A DNA stretch of 52,599 nucleotides, from contig CATLTV010000010.1 of assembly GCA_950059285.1 (NCBI GenBank), positions 1 through 52,599 of the forward strand, given 5' to 3'. Below the pieces are notes generated by a model. It searched no databases, was not told the origin of the DNA, and worked only from the letters and a program-made list of their open reading frames with translations. This document shows positions 40,932-50,177 of this stretch, one piece after another. Origin of the DNA: an uncultured Pseudomonadota bacterium (lineage in GTDB: Bacteria > Myxococcota_A > Bradymonadia > Bradymonadales > Bradymonadaceae). The position numbers were made by a program, and so were the translations under genes. How positions within the stretch are numbered: the stretch's first letter is position 1; every line of letters begins with the position of its first letter.

Positions 40932-41102
40932 ATGGCAAAAAATTCCAAGCGCGAGAAAATCAGGCTCGTCTCCAGCGCCGGGACGGGGTATTTTTATACA
41001 ACACTGAAGAACAGGCAGAACACACCTGACAAGCTTCGTCTTCGTAAGTACGATCCAAAGATCCGTCAGCACGTCGAGTTTGTTGAAGCCAAGATCAAGT
41101 AA
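40932..41102 (+). CDS. rpmG: 50S ribosomal protein L33 (bL33)
   Basis: 56 residues: [20 protein letters not shown] at the start, then [20 protein letters not shown] and a [10 protein letters not shown] end. This is a full-length bL33. It has no cysteines, so it is the zinc-independent form. It is followed 66 bases later by rpsR. It is below 60 codons, so easily missed. Confidence 0.95.
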   Translation: MAKNSKREKIRLVSSAGTGYFYTTLKNRQNTPDKLRLRKYDPKIRQHVEFVEAKIK

Positions 41103-41168
41103 TTGATTTTGTGTGTATGTTATTCAAAAACACATTGAACGTATAAAAATACAAAGAAGAGGATTTTC

Positions 41169-41414
41169 ATGGCAAAGAGATATTCACGTATTAACTGGCG
41201 TCGCCGTCGTAAAATTGACCCCTTTGAGCAGAACAGCTCCTGGAAGATCGACTACAAGAACCCTGAGCTCTTGAAGTTGTTTGTGACCTCCACAGGCAAG
41301 ATCCTTCCTCGCCGCATCACAGGCGTCAGCGCTCGTAACCAGCGTAAGCTTCGTCGCGCTATCCTTCGCTCCCGTCAGATCGCTCTCCTTCCTTACACCA
41401 CACACGTGTCCTAA
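41169..41414 (+). CDS. rpsR: 30S ribosomal protein S18 (bS18)
   Basis: 81 residues with the family core [40 protein letters not shown] and ending [12 protein letters not shown]18 binds the central platform of the 30S subunit with S6. The usual neighbours S6, SSB and L9 are absent; L33 is the partner here. AGAAGAGG precedes the ATG. A long perfect hairpin terminates the operon. Confidence 0.97.
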   Translation: MAKRYSRINWRRRRKIDPFEQNSSWKIDYKNPELLKLFVTSTGKILPRRITGVSARNQRKLRRAILRSRQIALLPYTTHVS

Positions 41415-41445
41415 GGAGTTGAGCGCTCGTTAGAGCGTTGAGCTG

Positions 41446-41507
41446 AAAAGCAAAAAAGGAAATGCGACACCCTGATTTCAGGGTGTCGCATTTCCTTTTT
41501 TGCTTTT
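41446..41507 (+). terminator. Terminator of rpmG-rpsR, 30-bp perfect arms
   Basis: Arms 41446-41475 and 41478-41507 are exact complements around TT, with A6 on the left and a T-run on the right continuing to 41509. Confidence 0.93.
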
Positions 41508-41579
41508 TTGTATTTGTGCTATGTTTCGCGGACAACTGTGCAGAGTTCATATCAAGAGATGATGGTAATGAGGGGACAT

Positions 41580-43394
41580 ATGAGAGTTTCTACAGCGAAG
41601 TTAGTGCGAGTGTGTGCTTCACGCATGTCGATGTTGGTTGCATGTGTGGTGTTGAGTTCGTGTGGGCAGTGTGATGAGGTGTTGCAGCCTTCAAATGCCA
41701 GAAGGGGAGCTCCGCCTGAGCCAGACGTTTTCGGTTACCCTGTGTACGTTGGGAGTGGGCAACCACCGGTGGACATCTTGTGGGTGGTGGATAACTCCTC
41801 TTCGATGTGTCAGGAGCAGAAGGTGTTGCGTGATAACTTCTCGGAGTTTGTGGCTGTGTTGGGCTCCACGAGTCTGGACTTCCACATTGCGTTGACCACG
41901 ACGCATGCGCCTGAAAGCTCGGCGACGATTGAGCCCGTGGCACGTGAAGCAAGGTTACAGTCCACACCACAGCCTGTGCCAGGAAACAACCAGGGGTGTC
42001 TGAGGGATGACAATGGCTTTGGCCCTCTTCGCGAGTCTCTTGATGCGGCCAAGCGTTGTCTTGCCGATGAATCCACGGCGGGCAATTACGAGTGGACTGA
42101 TGCCCAGATCGACTGTGCGTTGCAGAGCCCCACAAAGCAGGGGCAGACAGGGTGTGTGGCTTCTTCCAGCCTTCCTGATCGCAATGGTGATGAGCGCTAC
42201 GATATCTTCGATTTGTTCCCCTCAAGCAATGCGTACCGTTCAATTCCAAAGGTGTTGAGGGCGGAAGATTATCGACAGGCCAACGGTGCGCTTGATGAGG
42301 CGCGCCTTGAGCTGGACTTCTCCTGCATGGCGACCGTGGGAACGCGTGGTGATGGTTACGAGAAAGGTCTTCGCGCTGCTGTAAACGCGGTATCTCCCGA
42401 ACTGACAGGTAGTGCTGTTGAGCTTGCGACCGCAGACATGACCGCAGATAACCACGGCTTCATTCGTACAGATGCAGATTTCACGTTGATCTTTGTGACC
42501 GATGAGAACGATTGTTCACACGATGGTAGCGTGATGGAGCTTGGTAACACATGTGGTTCAAATATCTGCGAATATATGAACTCAAGTGCAGTGGCAGCAG
42601 AAGATAGCGCGTTGATTTCTGTTGAAACTTTGGCTGAGCAACTTCGTGAGAACCTCGCCACAACCAAAGGGCTTGCTGATGTCAGCGAGTTGAACGAAGT
42701 TGGCCTCTCCGTGTCATCGATCAACGGTACATCAAGGCGTTACAATGAGCCTTTCCCCACCTGTGGTTCAGGCATGAACCCTGAAGTGATCCCCGCATGT
42801 GCATCTGCGTTGGGTGAAGCGTATTCAGGCGATCGCTATGAGCGATTCATGAGGCAGTTCAGGAACTTCTACCCCAACAGTGTTCTTGATGGTGCAGCTG
42901 ATCCTGAAGCGGTTCGTCTTGACTTCACCAGGTACGAGCCACTGGGCTGGATGTGTACAGATACATTTGCTCCTGCGCTGACTGCGATTGCTGAATTCAT
43001 CGTCAAGCCTTCTGGTGGTTGTGTTCCCGTGATTTCAGAGGGTTGCGCTGATGGAGTGAGCTGTCCTGTGGACAGGTTCTCTGGAGAGCAAGGTGAGTGT
43101 AAGATGTTGGGGGGAGGATTGGGGTGGTCGTATTGTGACAGTGCTGTGAGGGTTGTGATGGAGCGTAAGCCCTTGCATGTGTTGGACATGTCGATTGAGG
43201 AGAGTGGGTATTGCATACCAGGGTCTATTGATGTGTTGGACAGAAGTGAGTCATCATGTGTGGTTGATCCTTCAAAGTATACGATTGATGCATGTGACAC
43301 AGGAGCAGGGTTCATGGTGACATGGACAGATGAGCTTGATGTGGTTGAGGAGAAGCTGGCTGGATACAAGGTTGAAGTGCAATATGGGCAGTAG
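41580..43394 (+). CDS. VWA-domain lipoprotein, first tandem copy
   Basis: 604 residues from ATG 41580, which has GAGGGG just upstream; several in-frame ATGs lie 12-21 bases earlier. Signal peptide with lipobox VVLSSC. A von Willebrand A domain starts with the MIDAS motif DILWVVDNSSSM and continues with FTLIFVTDENDCS; it is interrupted by large insertions with paired cysteines. VWA domains bind metal and protein ligands, so a surface adhesin-like role is plausible. Bases 41869-42910 are identical to 43867-44908 in the next gene, while both ends differ. No terminator separates this gene from its twin. Confidence 0.87.
   Translation: MRVSTAKLVRVCASRMSMLVACVVLSSCGQCDEVLQPSNARRGAPPEPDVFGYPVYVGSGQPPVDILWVVDNSSSMCQEQKVLRDNFSEFVAVLGSTSLDFHIALTTTHAPESSATIEPVAREARLQSTPQPVPGNNQGCLRDDNGFGPLRESLDAAKRCLADESTAGNYEWTDAQIDCALQSPTKQGQTGCVASSSLPDRNGDERYDIFDLFPSSNAYRSIPKVLRAEDYRQANGALDEARLELDFSCMATVGTRGDGYEKGLRAAVNAVSPELTGSAVELATADMTADNHGFIRTDADFTLIFVTDENDCSHDGSVMELGNTCGSNICEYMNSSAVAAEDSALISVETLAEQLRENLATTKGLADVSELNEVGLSVSSINGTSRRYNEPFPTCGSGMNPEVIPACASALGEAYSGDRYERFMRQFRNFYPNSVLDGAADPEAVRLDFTRYEPLGWMCTDTFAPALTAIAEFIVKPSGGCVPVISEGCADGVSCPVDRFSGEQGECKMLGGGLGWSYCDSAVRVVMERKPLHVLDMSIEESGYCIPGSIDVLDRSESSCVVDPSKYTIDACDTGAGFMVTWTDELDVVEEKLAGYKVEVQYGQ
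41869..42910 (+). repeat. 1,042-bp identical tract, copy A
   Basis: Reading both copies I find no difference between 41869-42910 and 43867-44908 (constant offset 1,998). Identity drops abruptly at both ends (A 41868 against G 43866; G 42911 against A 44909), which is the mark of gene conversion or very recent partial duplication. Confidence 0.93.
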
Positions 43395-43571
43395 GTTGAG
43401 TGAACCATACAGGACGCAGATTTGACCGTGGTCGTGCTCGACTTTTGTAAGGGAGTAGGCTAGAGTGGCGAGGGATAGTAATTTTGTGACTTCGACATCG
43501 TTATTGTGAGTCTCTCGTGTTGTTCGCAATGGGTTCACTGGAACATTGAAAGATAGGTTTAAGGAAGCGTT

Positions 43572-45404
43572 ATGAAGAAGCGTTCAAACTCAACACAAAC
43601 CAGCTCTTCACGTCAGCATATGAAGGGAATGCTTGCAACTGCTTGCATGGCGGGATTGTTCAGCATCAGCCTCTTTGGTGCGTGTAACACAAACACTGTG
43701 GAGTATTTGAGCTCCGCAGGCGTGGTGAACAAGACCACTGTGACTCCAATTGGCGGACAGGTTCCGATGGACATCTTGTGGGTGGTGGATAACTCATTCT
43801 CGATGTGTCAGGAGCAAGAGGTATTGCGCGAAAACTTCTCGCAGTTTGTGGGCGTGTTGGGCTCCGCGAGTCTGGACTTCCACATTGCGTTGACCACGAC
43901 GCATGCGCCTGAAAGCTCGGCGACGATTGAGCCCGTGGCACGTGAAGCAAGGTTACAGTCCACACCACAGCCTGTGCCAGGAAACAACCAGGGGTGTCTG
44001 AGGGATGACAATGGCTTTGGCCCTCTTCGCGAGTCTCTTGATGCGGCCAAGCGTTGTCTTGCCGATGAATCCACGGCGGGCAATTACGAGTGGACTGATG
44101 CCCAGATCGACTGTGCGTTGCAGAGCCCCACAAAGCAGGGGCAGACAGGGTGTGTGGCTTCTTCCAGCCTTCCTGATCGCAATGGTGATGAGCGCTACGA
44201 TATCTTCGATTTGTTCCCCTCAAGCAATGCGTACCGTTCAATTCCAAAGGTGTTGAGGGCGGAAGATTATCGACAGGCCAACGGTGCGCTTGATGAGGCG
44301 CGCCTTGAGCTGGACTTCTCCTGCATGGCGACCGTGGGAACGCGTGGTGATGGTTACGAGAAAGGTCTTCGCGCTGCTGTAAACGCGGTATCTCCCGAAC
44401 TGACAGGTAGTGCTGTTGAGCTTGCGACCGCAGACATGACCGCAGATAACCACGGCTTCATTCGTACAGATGCAGATTTCACGTTGATCTTTGTGACCGA
44501 TGAGAACGATTGTTCACACGATGGTAGCGTGATGGAGCTTGGTAACACATGTGGTTCAAATATCTGCGAATATATGAACTCAAGTGCAGTGGCAGCAGAA
44601 GATAGCGCGTTGATTTCTGTTGAAACTTTGGCTGAGCAACTTCGTGAGAACCTCGCCACAACCAAAGGGCTTGCTGATGTCAGCGAGTTGAACGAAGTTG
44701 GCCTCTCCGTGTCATCGATCAACGGTACATCAAGGCGTTACAATGAGCCTTTCCCCACCTGTGGTTCAGGCATGAACCCTGAAGTGATCCCCGCATGTGC
44801 ATCTGCGTTGGGTGAAGCGTATTCAGGCGATCGCTATGAGCGATTCATGAGGCAGTTCAGGAACTTCTACCCCAACAGTGTTCTTGATGGTGCAGCTGAT
44901 CCTGAAGCAGCTCGTCTGGACTTCACCAAGTACGAGCAAACTGGCTGGATGTGTACAGATTCATTCGCTCCTGCGCTGACTGCGATTGCTGAATTCATCG
45001 TCAAGCCTTCTGGTGGTTGTATTGATGAGCCAGTGTACAGGTGTGAGACTGATGCTGACTGTCCTGCCAAGCTTTTCTCAGGCCAGCCAGGTGTGTGTAC
45101 TCCATTCCCTGGTATTGAAGGTCAGTCCTACTGTGACAGTGGTGTGGTGTTGAAGATCGAGCGTGATCCAAAGCAGGAAGCTACAGTGGATGATATCAAT
45201 GGTATCGAATATTGTATCCCTGACTCCATCAACCAGCTTGAGTCTGATAACGCCTCCTGCGTGATTGATCCTTCAAGGTATACGCTTGGTGGGTGTCCTG
45301 CTAGCCCAGGTGTTCAGTTCCAGTGGGTTGAGGCTCCCGAGGTTGTCTCCAACAAGCTTGCTGGTTACACACTTGAGACCATCTTCAGCATTACTCCCGA
45401 GTAG
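43572..45404 (+). CDS. VWA-domain lipoprotein, second tandem copy
   Basis: 610 residues. Signal peptide with lipobox SLFGAC near residue 37. The MIDAS motif is DILWVVDNSFSM, with the same Cys-paired insertions as the first copy. The central 347 residues are encoded by DNA identical to the first copy. N-terminus and the last 165 residues differ, for example YRCETDADCPAKLFSGQPGV here. ATG 43572 has AAGGAAG six bases upstream. The variable ends around a fixed core suggest distinct anchors or ligands. The gene ends in a 28-bp-arm hairpin shared with a convergent glycosyltransferase. Confidence 0.88.
   Translation: MKKRSNSTQTSSSRQHMKGMLATACMAGLFSISLFGACNTNTVEYLSSAGVVNKTTVTPIGGQVPMDILWVVDNSFSMCQEQEVLRENFSQFVGVLGSASLDFHIALTTTHAPESSATIEPVAREARLQSTPQPVPGNNQGCLRDDNGFGPLRESLDAAKRCLADESTAGNYEWTDAQIDCALQSPTKQGQTGCVASSSLPDRNGDERYDIFDLFPSSNAYRSIPKVLRAEDYRQANGALDEARLELDFSCMATVGTRGDGYEKGLRAAVNAVSPELTGSAVELATADMTADNHGFIRTDADFTLIFVTDENDCSHDGSVMELGNTCGSNICEYMNSSAVAAEDSALISVETLAEQLRENLATTKGLADVSELNEVGLSVSSINGTSRRYNEPFPTCGSGMNPEVIPACASALGEAYSGDRYERFMRQFRNFYPNSVLDGAADPEAARLDFTKYEQTGWMCTDSFAPALTAIAEFIVKPSGGCIDEPVYRCETDADCPAKLFSGQPGVCTPFPGIEGQSYCDSGVVLKIERDPKQEATVDDINGIEYCIPDSINQLESDNASCVIDPSRYTLGGCPASPGVQFQWVEAPEVVSNKLAGYTLETIFSITPE
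43867..44908 (+). repeat. 1,042-bp identical tract, copy B
   Basis: Partner of 41869-42910. It includes the third codon positions, so the identity cannot come from protein selection. Confidence 0.93.
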
Positions 45405-45412
45405 AGCGTACT

Positions 45413-45471
45413 CAAGAAAGAAGAAGGGGCGACCATTTGCGCAGCAAATGGTCGCCCCTTCTTCTTTCTTG
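45413..45471. terminator. Bidirectional terminator, 28-bp perfect arms
   Basis: Arms 45413-45440 and 45444-45471 are exact complements around GCA, the same loop as the hairpin at 23153. It lies between convergent genes. Confidence 0.92.
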
Positions 45472-45476
45472 GCGCC

Positions 45477-46550
45477 TTACAATAAGCCTGAAGCGGCCTT
45501 GTCCAGAAGCTCATCGAGTTTTTCAAAGAGATCCGTGTTGTCCTTTGATGGGTAGTCCTCAAGGTGCGAGGAGAACTCATCATGACGCTCAAGGAAATAC
45601 TCCAGAGTATGGAGGTCCAGGTGGGTGTCGTAGGTGCCGTAGCCAAGTTTTTCGAGATAACGTGAGTTCAGGATCTGTTCAAACTGCTTGCGAATGGGGG
45701 TGGCGAGGTAGGGTTTTTTGAGGTGCAGCGCCTCGCCCATGAGGGTAAACCCAGCCGATGCCACGACAGCCTTGCTTGTGGCGAGATCGTGGATGAACCC
45801 CTGTTCACTGAATGGCTTGAAGGTGAGGTTGCCATCTTGCAGTGGTTCTTCGAGATCGGACTTCAGGCCATAGATGATCGAAGGAATGTTGAGTTTTTTC
45901 AGGATCTTGGGTAGGTGTGAATAGGACTCAGAGGTTTGATAGACGAGCAGGTGCTCGCCTTGCTCTGGCGTGGTGTTGAGGATCTCAGGACGCAAGATGG
46001 GGTAGACCATGGTGGTGCGTTTCTTGCGGATTTGAGGGAAGAAGAACGAGGTGATCAGGTAGTGTTTTGCACCAGGGCATTTGGCCTTGACGATGGAGCG
46101 AGTGAGCTTGAATTCGGCTTGATTATCCGCGATGACATCAGGTGAGTGTTTACAACGGTTGATGACCTGAATGTTATCAATGCAGATCAGTGGGATGTTG
46201 TGTCGTTTGGCAAAGAGCCAGGACCAGGATTCAAAGTCACTGATGACGACATCAGGTTCAAAGGATTCTTCGATCTCGAAGTATTGCTGAATATTTTGAG
46301 GGAAGCCAGTCAGGGCGCCCTTGAGGTTTTTAGCGAGGGTGAGTCGATTTTTGACTTCATTGTTATCAAGGCTCATGGTGAGTCCCCAGATTTGAGAGAC
46401 CTGAGGGAATCGAGCTTTGAGGAAGCTGTGAGCGCGTCCGCTGACGACGATATGAACCTGATGGCCATCGCGAATAAGTTTATCAATGATGACACTTGAG
46501 CGAATGGCGTGTCCCATGCCTTCACCGACGACGCCGTAGAGGATTTTCAT
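45477..46550 (-). CDS. MurG-like family glycosyltransferase (MJ1255/VC2487 type)
   Basis: 357 residues from ATG 46550, which has GGAG six bases upstream; the ATG four codons earlier overlaps that site. It has the GT-B fold: N-terminal MKILYGVVGEGMGHAIRSSV with the GxGHxxR motif, DVVISDFESWSWLFAK, a C-terminal sugar-nucleotide half with LLVYQTSES and the acceptor/donor loop VVASAGFTLMGEALHLKKPY. This group transfers sugars from UDP donors; acceptors are unassigned for most. Cytoplasmic or membrane-associated. It stands alone. Confidence 0.87.
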   Translation of the reverse strand: MKILYGVVGEGMGHAIRSSVIIDKLIRDGHQVHIVVSGRAHSFLKARFPQVSQIWGLTMSLDNNEVKNRLTLAKNLKGALTGFPQNIQQYFEIEESFEPDVVISDFESWSWLFAKRHNIPLICIDNIQVINRCKHSPDVIADNQAEFKLTRSIVKAKCPGAKHYLITSFFFPQIRKKRTTMVYPILRPEILNTTPEQGEHLLVYQTSESYSHLPKILKKLNIPSIIYGLKSDLEEPLQDGNLTFKPFSEQGFIHDLATSKAVVASAGFTLMGEALHLKKPYLATPIRKQFEQILNSRYLEKLGYGTYDTHLDLHTLEYFLERHDEFSSHLEDYPSKDNTDLFEKLDELLDKAASGLL

Positions 46551-46841
46551 ATTAAGCTCCAAATGGTGTGAGATACTTTCTTGAGAGGCGGCTTCTGCGT
46601 GTCGTGGACTTTATCATGGTGAGCGTGGGGGAGGTAGTGATCACCTGATCTTGAGTAAGAGAAGTTTTTGGACAGGTTGAAGTCTTGTTTGTATGGTAAG
46701 GAGAGCAGTGTGCTTCAAAGAGAGTAAAGAAGTGTTGTGAAGCAAGGGCCAAGACTGCTATTGTGTTTTGGAGAATGATTTGCAGATTTTGAAGTATCAT
46801 GCGGAGAGAAGAAAAACCTGATGTGTACACAGGAGCAATGG

Positions 46842-47666
46842 ATGCTGTATGTCGCAGCAAAGACAGATGTGGGGATGTTGCGTGAGCATAACGAGGACAG
46901 CCTTGGGATGTTGGCGCAAGATGGATTATTCGTAGTGGCTGATGGCATGGGAGGACATGCCTCAGGAGAGGTCGCCTCACGTATTGCAATTGACACGGTG
47001 CTGGAGTGTTTTCAGGACGGTATAGATGTCAGTGAGCCCGAGGAAGGGCTTGGCTTTGCAAAGACCGAAGTGTTGTATGGCGGAAAGGGTGAGGTTGCAG
47101 ATGAGGGTGCGTCAAGCATGCTTGAGTCGAGCATCAAGCTAGCAAACCTGCGCATCTTCGAGACGGGCACAAGTGAGCAAGCACACAAAGGAATGGGGAC
47201 GACCATTGTCGCGATGAAGGTCAGTCAAGGGACTGCTCATCTTGCGCATGTGGGTGACTCCAGGATTTATTTGTATCGTGGTGGAGATCTGTTGCACATG
47301 ACAAGGGATCACTCATGGTTTGCAGACTTGATGGCCAATGCACATGAGTTCACACCACAGACGTTGGCGTATGCAGCGCGCTACAAGAATGTGATCACAC
47401 GCGCGCTGGGTATGGAGGCGAGCGTGGAGGTGGACCTTGCGCAGGTAGACCTTGAGGATGGCGATGTGTTTTTGCTATGTTCGGATGGTTTGCACGATAT
47501 GATCGAGGACGACGAGATCGCCGAGGTTCTGTCGAGAGATGAGGCGTTGGATGATCGTTGTGCAGCCTTGATTCGTGCAGCGAACAATGCTGGTGGTGAT
47601 GATAATATCTCCGTGATTTTGGTGGAGGCATCATCAGCAAGCCAGCTTGAAGGGGAAGAGGAATAA
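46842..47666 (+). CDS. PP2C-type Ser/Thr protein phosphatase
   Basis: 274 residues from ATG 46842, with AGGAG six bases upstream; an ATG at 46821 would add seven residues without homology. The family opening is AKTDVGMLREHNEDS, followed by VVADGMGGHASGEVAS, LAHVGDSRIYLYRGGDL, CSDGLHDMIEDDEI and NNAGGDDNISVILVE, which include the metal-binding Asp residues. It dephosphorylates phospho-Ser/Thr proteins in the cytoplasm and probably opposes Ser/Thr kinases. It is a paralogue of the next gene. Confidence 0.94.
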   Translation: MLYVAAKTDVGMLREHNEDSLGMLAQDGLFVVADGMGGHASGEVASRIAIDTVLECFQDGIDVSEPEEGLGFAKTEVLYGGKGEVADEGASSMLESSIKLANLRIFETGTSEQAHKGMGTTIVAMKVSQGTAHLAHVGDSRIYLYRGGDLLHMTRDHSWFADLMANAHEFTPQTLAYAARYKNVITRALGMEASVEVDLAQVDLEDGDVFLLCSDGLHDMIEDDEIAEVLSRDEALDDRCAALIRAANNAGGDDNISVILVEASSASQLEGEEE

Positions 47667-47794
47667 AACACGTCAGGGGTATGATTTGGGCAGATCGATT
47701 TATTGCCAACCTCATTCTCTTTGTGGTAAAAACAGGCGTGCATCAAAGGTTAGGTGTACGTCAGCACCTTAATTGAAACGTAAGGTAGAAATCA

Positions 47795-48568
47795 GTGGCT
47801 CTTAAACTTAGTTACGCAGGAAATACGCACGTAGGTATGAAGCGTTCTCACAACGAGGACAACCTCTGTGTTGTTGCCGAAGAGAACCTTTACATGGTTG
47901 CCGATGGAATGGGTGGACACGCCGCAGGAGAGGTCGCCTCTCAGTTGGCTGTGGACACCATTGCAGAGTTCTTCCGTGATACCAGTCGCGACGAGGAAAT
48001 CACCTGGCCCTACAAGATGGAAAAGGGTCGTCGCTACGAGGAGAACAGGTTGTCAGCAAGCATCAAGCTTGCGAACTTGCGTATCCACGAGATGGGCGTG
48101 CAAAACCCTGACAAAAAGGGGATGGGCACCACGGTTGTGGCGATCTTCTTCTCGGGCAACAGCGCGTATGTGGGTCACGTGGGTGATTCGCGTATCTACC
48201 GCCTCTCAGGAAGCAAGCTCACACAGGTGACAGAAGACCACTCCTTGCTCAATGATTACATCAAGATGAAGGACCTCACTCCACAGGAGATTGAGAACTT
48301 CCCACACAAGAACGTGATCGTGCGTGCGTTGGGAATGAAGTCCACTGTTCAGGTTGATGTGGTGCAGGAAGAGCCTGGCGATCAGGACATTTACATGCTG
48401 TGCTCCGATGGTCTTAACGGGATGATCGATGACCCCACCATTGAACGCATCATGAACGAGAACAGGAACGACCTTGAAGAGTGTTGTGCGCAATTGATTC
48501 AGGCTGCCAACGATAACGGCGGTACAGATAACATCACTGTGGTGGTTGTCGCGGTCTCTCGTACCTAA
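47795..48568 (+). CDS. PP2C-type Ser/Thr protein phosphatase, second copy
   Basis: 257 residues from GTG 47795, preceded by AAGG. Motifs match the first copy: GNTHVGMKRSHNEDN, VADGMGGHAAGEVAS, VGHVGDSRIYRL, CSDGLNGMIDDPTI and NDNGGTDNITVVVV. The pair is 128 bases apart with no terminator seen, so they may be co-expressed. The two share more than general PP2C features, such as SIKLANLRI(F/H)E, so a tandem duplication is likely. A hairpin follows. Confidence 0.94.
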   Translation: MALKLSYAGNTHVGMKRSHNEDNLCVVAEENLYMVADGMGGHAAGEVASQLAVDTIAEFFRDTSRDEEITWPYKMEKGRRYEENRLSASIKLANLRIHEMGVQNPDKKGMGTTVVAIFFSGNSAYVGHVGDSRIYRLSGSKLTQVTEDHSLLNDYIKMKDLTPQEIENFPHKNVIVRALGMKSTVQVDVVQEEPGDQDIYMLCSDGLNGMIDDPTIERIMNENRNDLEECCAQLIQAANDNGGTDNITVVVVAVSRT

Positions 48569-48597
48569 ATCTCTTAAATAAAAGCTTTCATTGTGAT

Positions 48598-48633
48598 AAG
48601 AGCGCCTTGAGCATATATGCTCAAGGCGCTCTT
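48598..48633. terminator. Terminator-like hairpin, 18-bp perfect arms
   Basis: Arms 48598-48615 and 48616-48633 form a perfect palindrome with no spacer. It has no T-run, so termination is less certain. It lies 30 bases after the second phosphatase. Confidence 0.7.
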
Positions 48634-48755
48634 GCATGAAGAGCACTCCCAGACAGTGAGATGGTGTTGACAGTGATTCAGAAACTGAGTTGTGTGTTGT
48701 GAGTGTTGTTGATACGCGTCGTGATGTTCCTGATCGTTAGACTTTGGCAGGTTGT

Positions 48756-50141
48756 ATGGCAGATGTCCTCCCTTTTCGTAGCTTCCGCTTTGATATGAAT
48801 CGCTATTCGCACGCGCAGCTCGCGCGCTTGCTCTCCTATCCTTACGATGGCATTGAGCAAGATTCACAGGAGGACTTGCAAGGTGACTCGTTCTCACTTG
48901 AAGCTCTCGATGCGCTCGCGCGCGTTCGCATCGCGCCCACTCGCCATTATCCCACTGCCCACGTTCAGGAAAATAACTATACGCAAACACGTCGACGTAT
49001 CATGGACTGGCTTGCTGAAGGTGTCCTGAAGATCGATGATCAGCCGATGCTTTACATCTACCATCAGACGTTCTTCTCACCACACGGTGAGAAGCTCACA
49101 CGTCAGGGCATGATCGCCAGGGTGCAGCTTGAGGACTATGAAAACAAGGTGGTGCTACCACATGAGCGAACGCTGAGCGCGCCCAAGGTGGACCGCCTTA
49201 ATTTAATGAAGGCCACTGAGGCTAATTTGAGCCAGGTCTTTATGCTCTATGATGACCCTGAGCATTGCATCAACGCGATGTTGGAGGATGTCATTCAGAG
49301 CAGCTCGCCGTTGCTTGAGATCACCACCGAGGATGGCATTCTGCATCAGTTATGGGGCTCATCCAATGAGGTGCTTGCGGGGGCTGTGTCGGACTTCTTT
49401 TCATCTCGACAGCTGCTTATCGCAGATGGACACCACCGCTATGAGACAGCGCTTGCTTACCGTGATTTTCGCTGTGAGATGGACTGTCCATCTTCAGCCG
49501 ATGGTGATGATGAGCACAACGCACCTTACAACTACATCATGACGTTGCTTGTGAATATGCATGACCCGGGGTTGTTGGTGTTACCCACACACAGGGTTGT
49601 ACATGATGTGGAGGATTTTGATGCGCAGGAGCTGTTGGGTGCGCTTGAACGCTCTCCATTTTTTGAAGTTACACCGCTTGATGTGACAGGAGAGATGAGC
49701 GTCGTGGACCGTGGGCTTGAATGGCTCAAGGCATGTGAGCAGGCAGGGGAAGAACGCCCAAGTTTTGTGTTGTGTTCCAGGTACTTTGATGTGCCTGTGT
49801 TGGTGAGTTTCACAGGGTCTGAGTCCTCGGCGATCTTTACCAACGATACGCCTGAACCTGTGAGGGCGCTGGATGTTACGATCTTGCATGAGGGGATTTT
49901 GGACGACATTCTCGGGATCGATCGTGAGGCACAGGCAGCGAAGACCAACCTACGTTACAAGAAGCATCTTGAGGAGGCGTTGTTGGAGCTTGAATTGCCT
50001 GATACACAGCTTGTGATCTTGATGAACGCTACACCTGTGGAGCAGATCAACAGGGTGTGTCAGTCTGGAGGAAAGATGCCTCAGAAGTCGACGTATTTTT
50101 ATCCCAAGATTCTCAGTGGTTTGATGATCTGTCCGTTGTGA
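48756..50141 (+). CDS. DUF1015 family protein
   Basis: 461 residues from ATG 48756; a TTG four codons upstream is less likely. It follows the DUF1015 pattern: an opening VLPFRSFRF, SYPYDGI, the NNYTQTRRRIMDWLAEGVL and VVLPHERTLSAPKVDRLNL segments, and the strongly conserved LLIADGHHRYETALAYR. The family is widespread, cytoplasmic and mostly of unsettled function; some members have been linked to serine kinase activity. It is 36 bases upstream of the RlmI-like gene, so an operon is likely. Confidence 0.9.
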   Translation: MADVLPFRSFRFDMNRYSHAQLARLLSYPYDGIEQDSQEDLQGDSFSLEALDALARVRIAPTRHYPTAHVQENNYTQTRRRIMDWLAEGVLKIDDQPMLYIYHQTFFSPHGEKLTRQGMIARVQLEDYENKVVLPHERTLSAPKVDRLNLMKATEANLSQVFMLYDDPEHCINAMLEDVIQSSSPLLEITTEDGILHQLWGSSNEVLAGAVSDFFSSRQLLIADGHHRYETALAYRDFRCEMDCPSSADGDDEHNAPYNYIMTLLVNMHDPGLLVLPTHRVVHDVEDFDAQELLGALERSPFFEVTPLDVTGEMSVVDRGLEWLKACEQAGEERPSFVLCSRYFDVPVLVSFTGSESSAIFTNDTPEPVRALDVTILHEGILDDILGIDREAQAAKTNLRYKKHLEEALLELELPDTQLVILMNATPVEQINRVCQSGGKMPQKSTYFYPKILSGLMICPL

Positions 50142-50177
50142 TTTTAAATTGTTTTTAGGTTTTTAGGAGGTTTCCAG

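Noticed and set aside
41508-41579. Early start of the first VWA lipoprotein
   Set aside because: The frame begins in the T-run of the S18 terminator. The ATG at 41580 has GAGGGG and a clean signal peptide.
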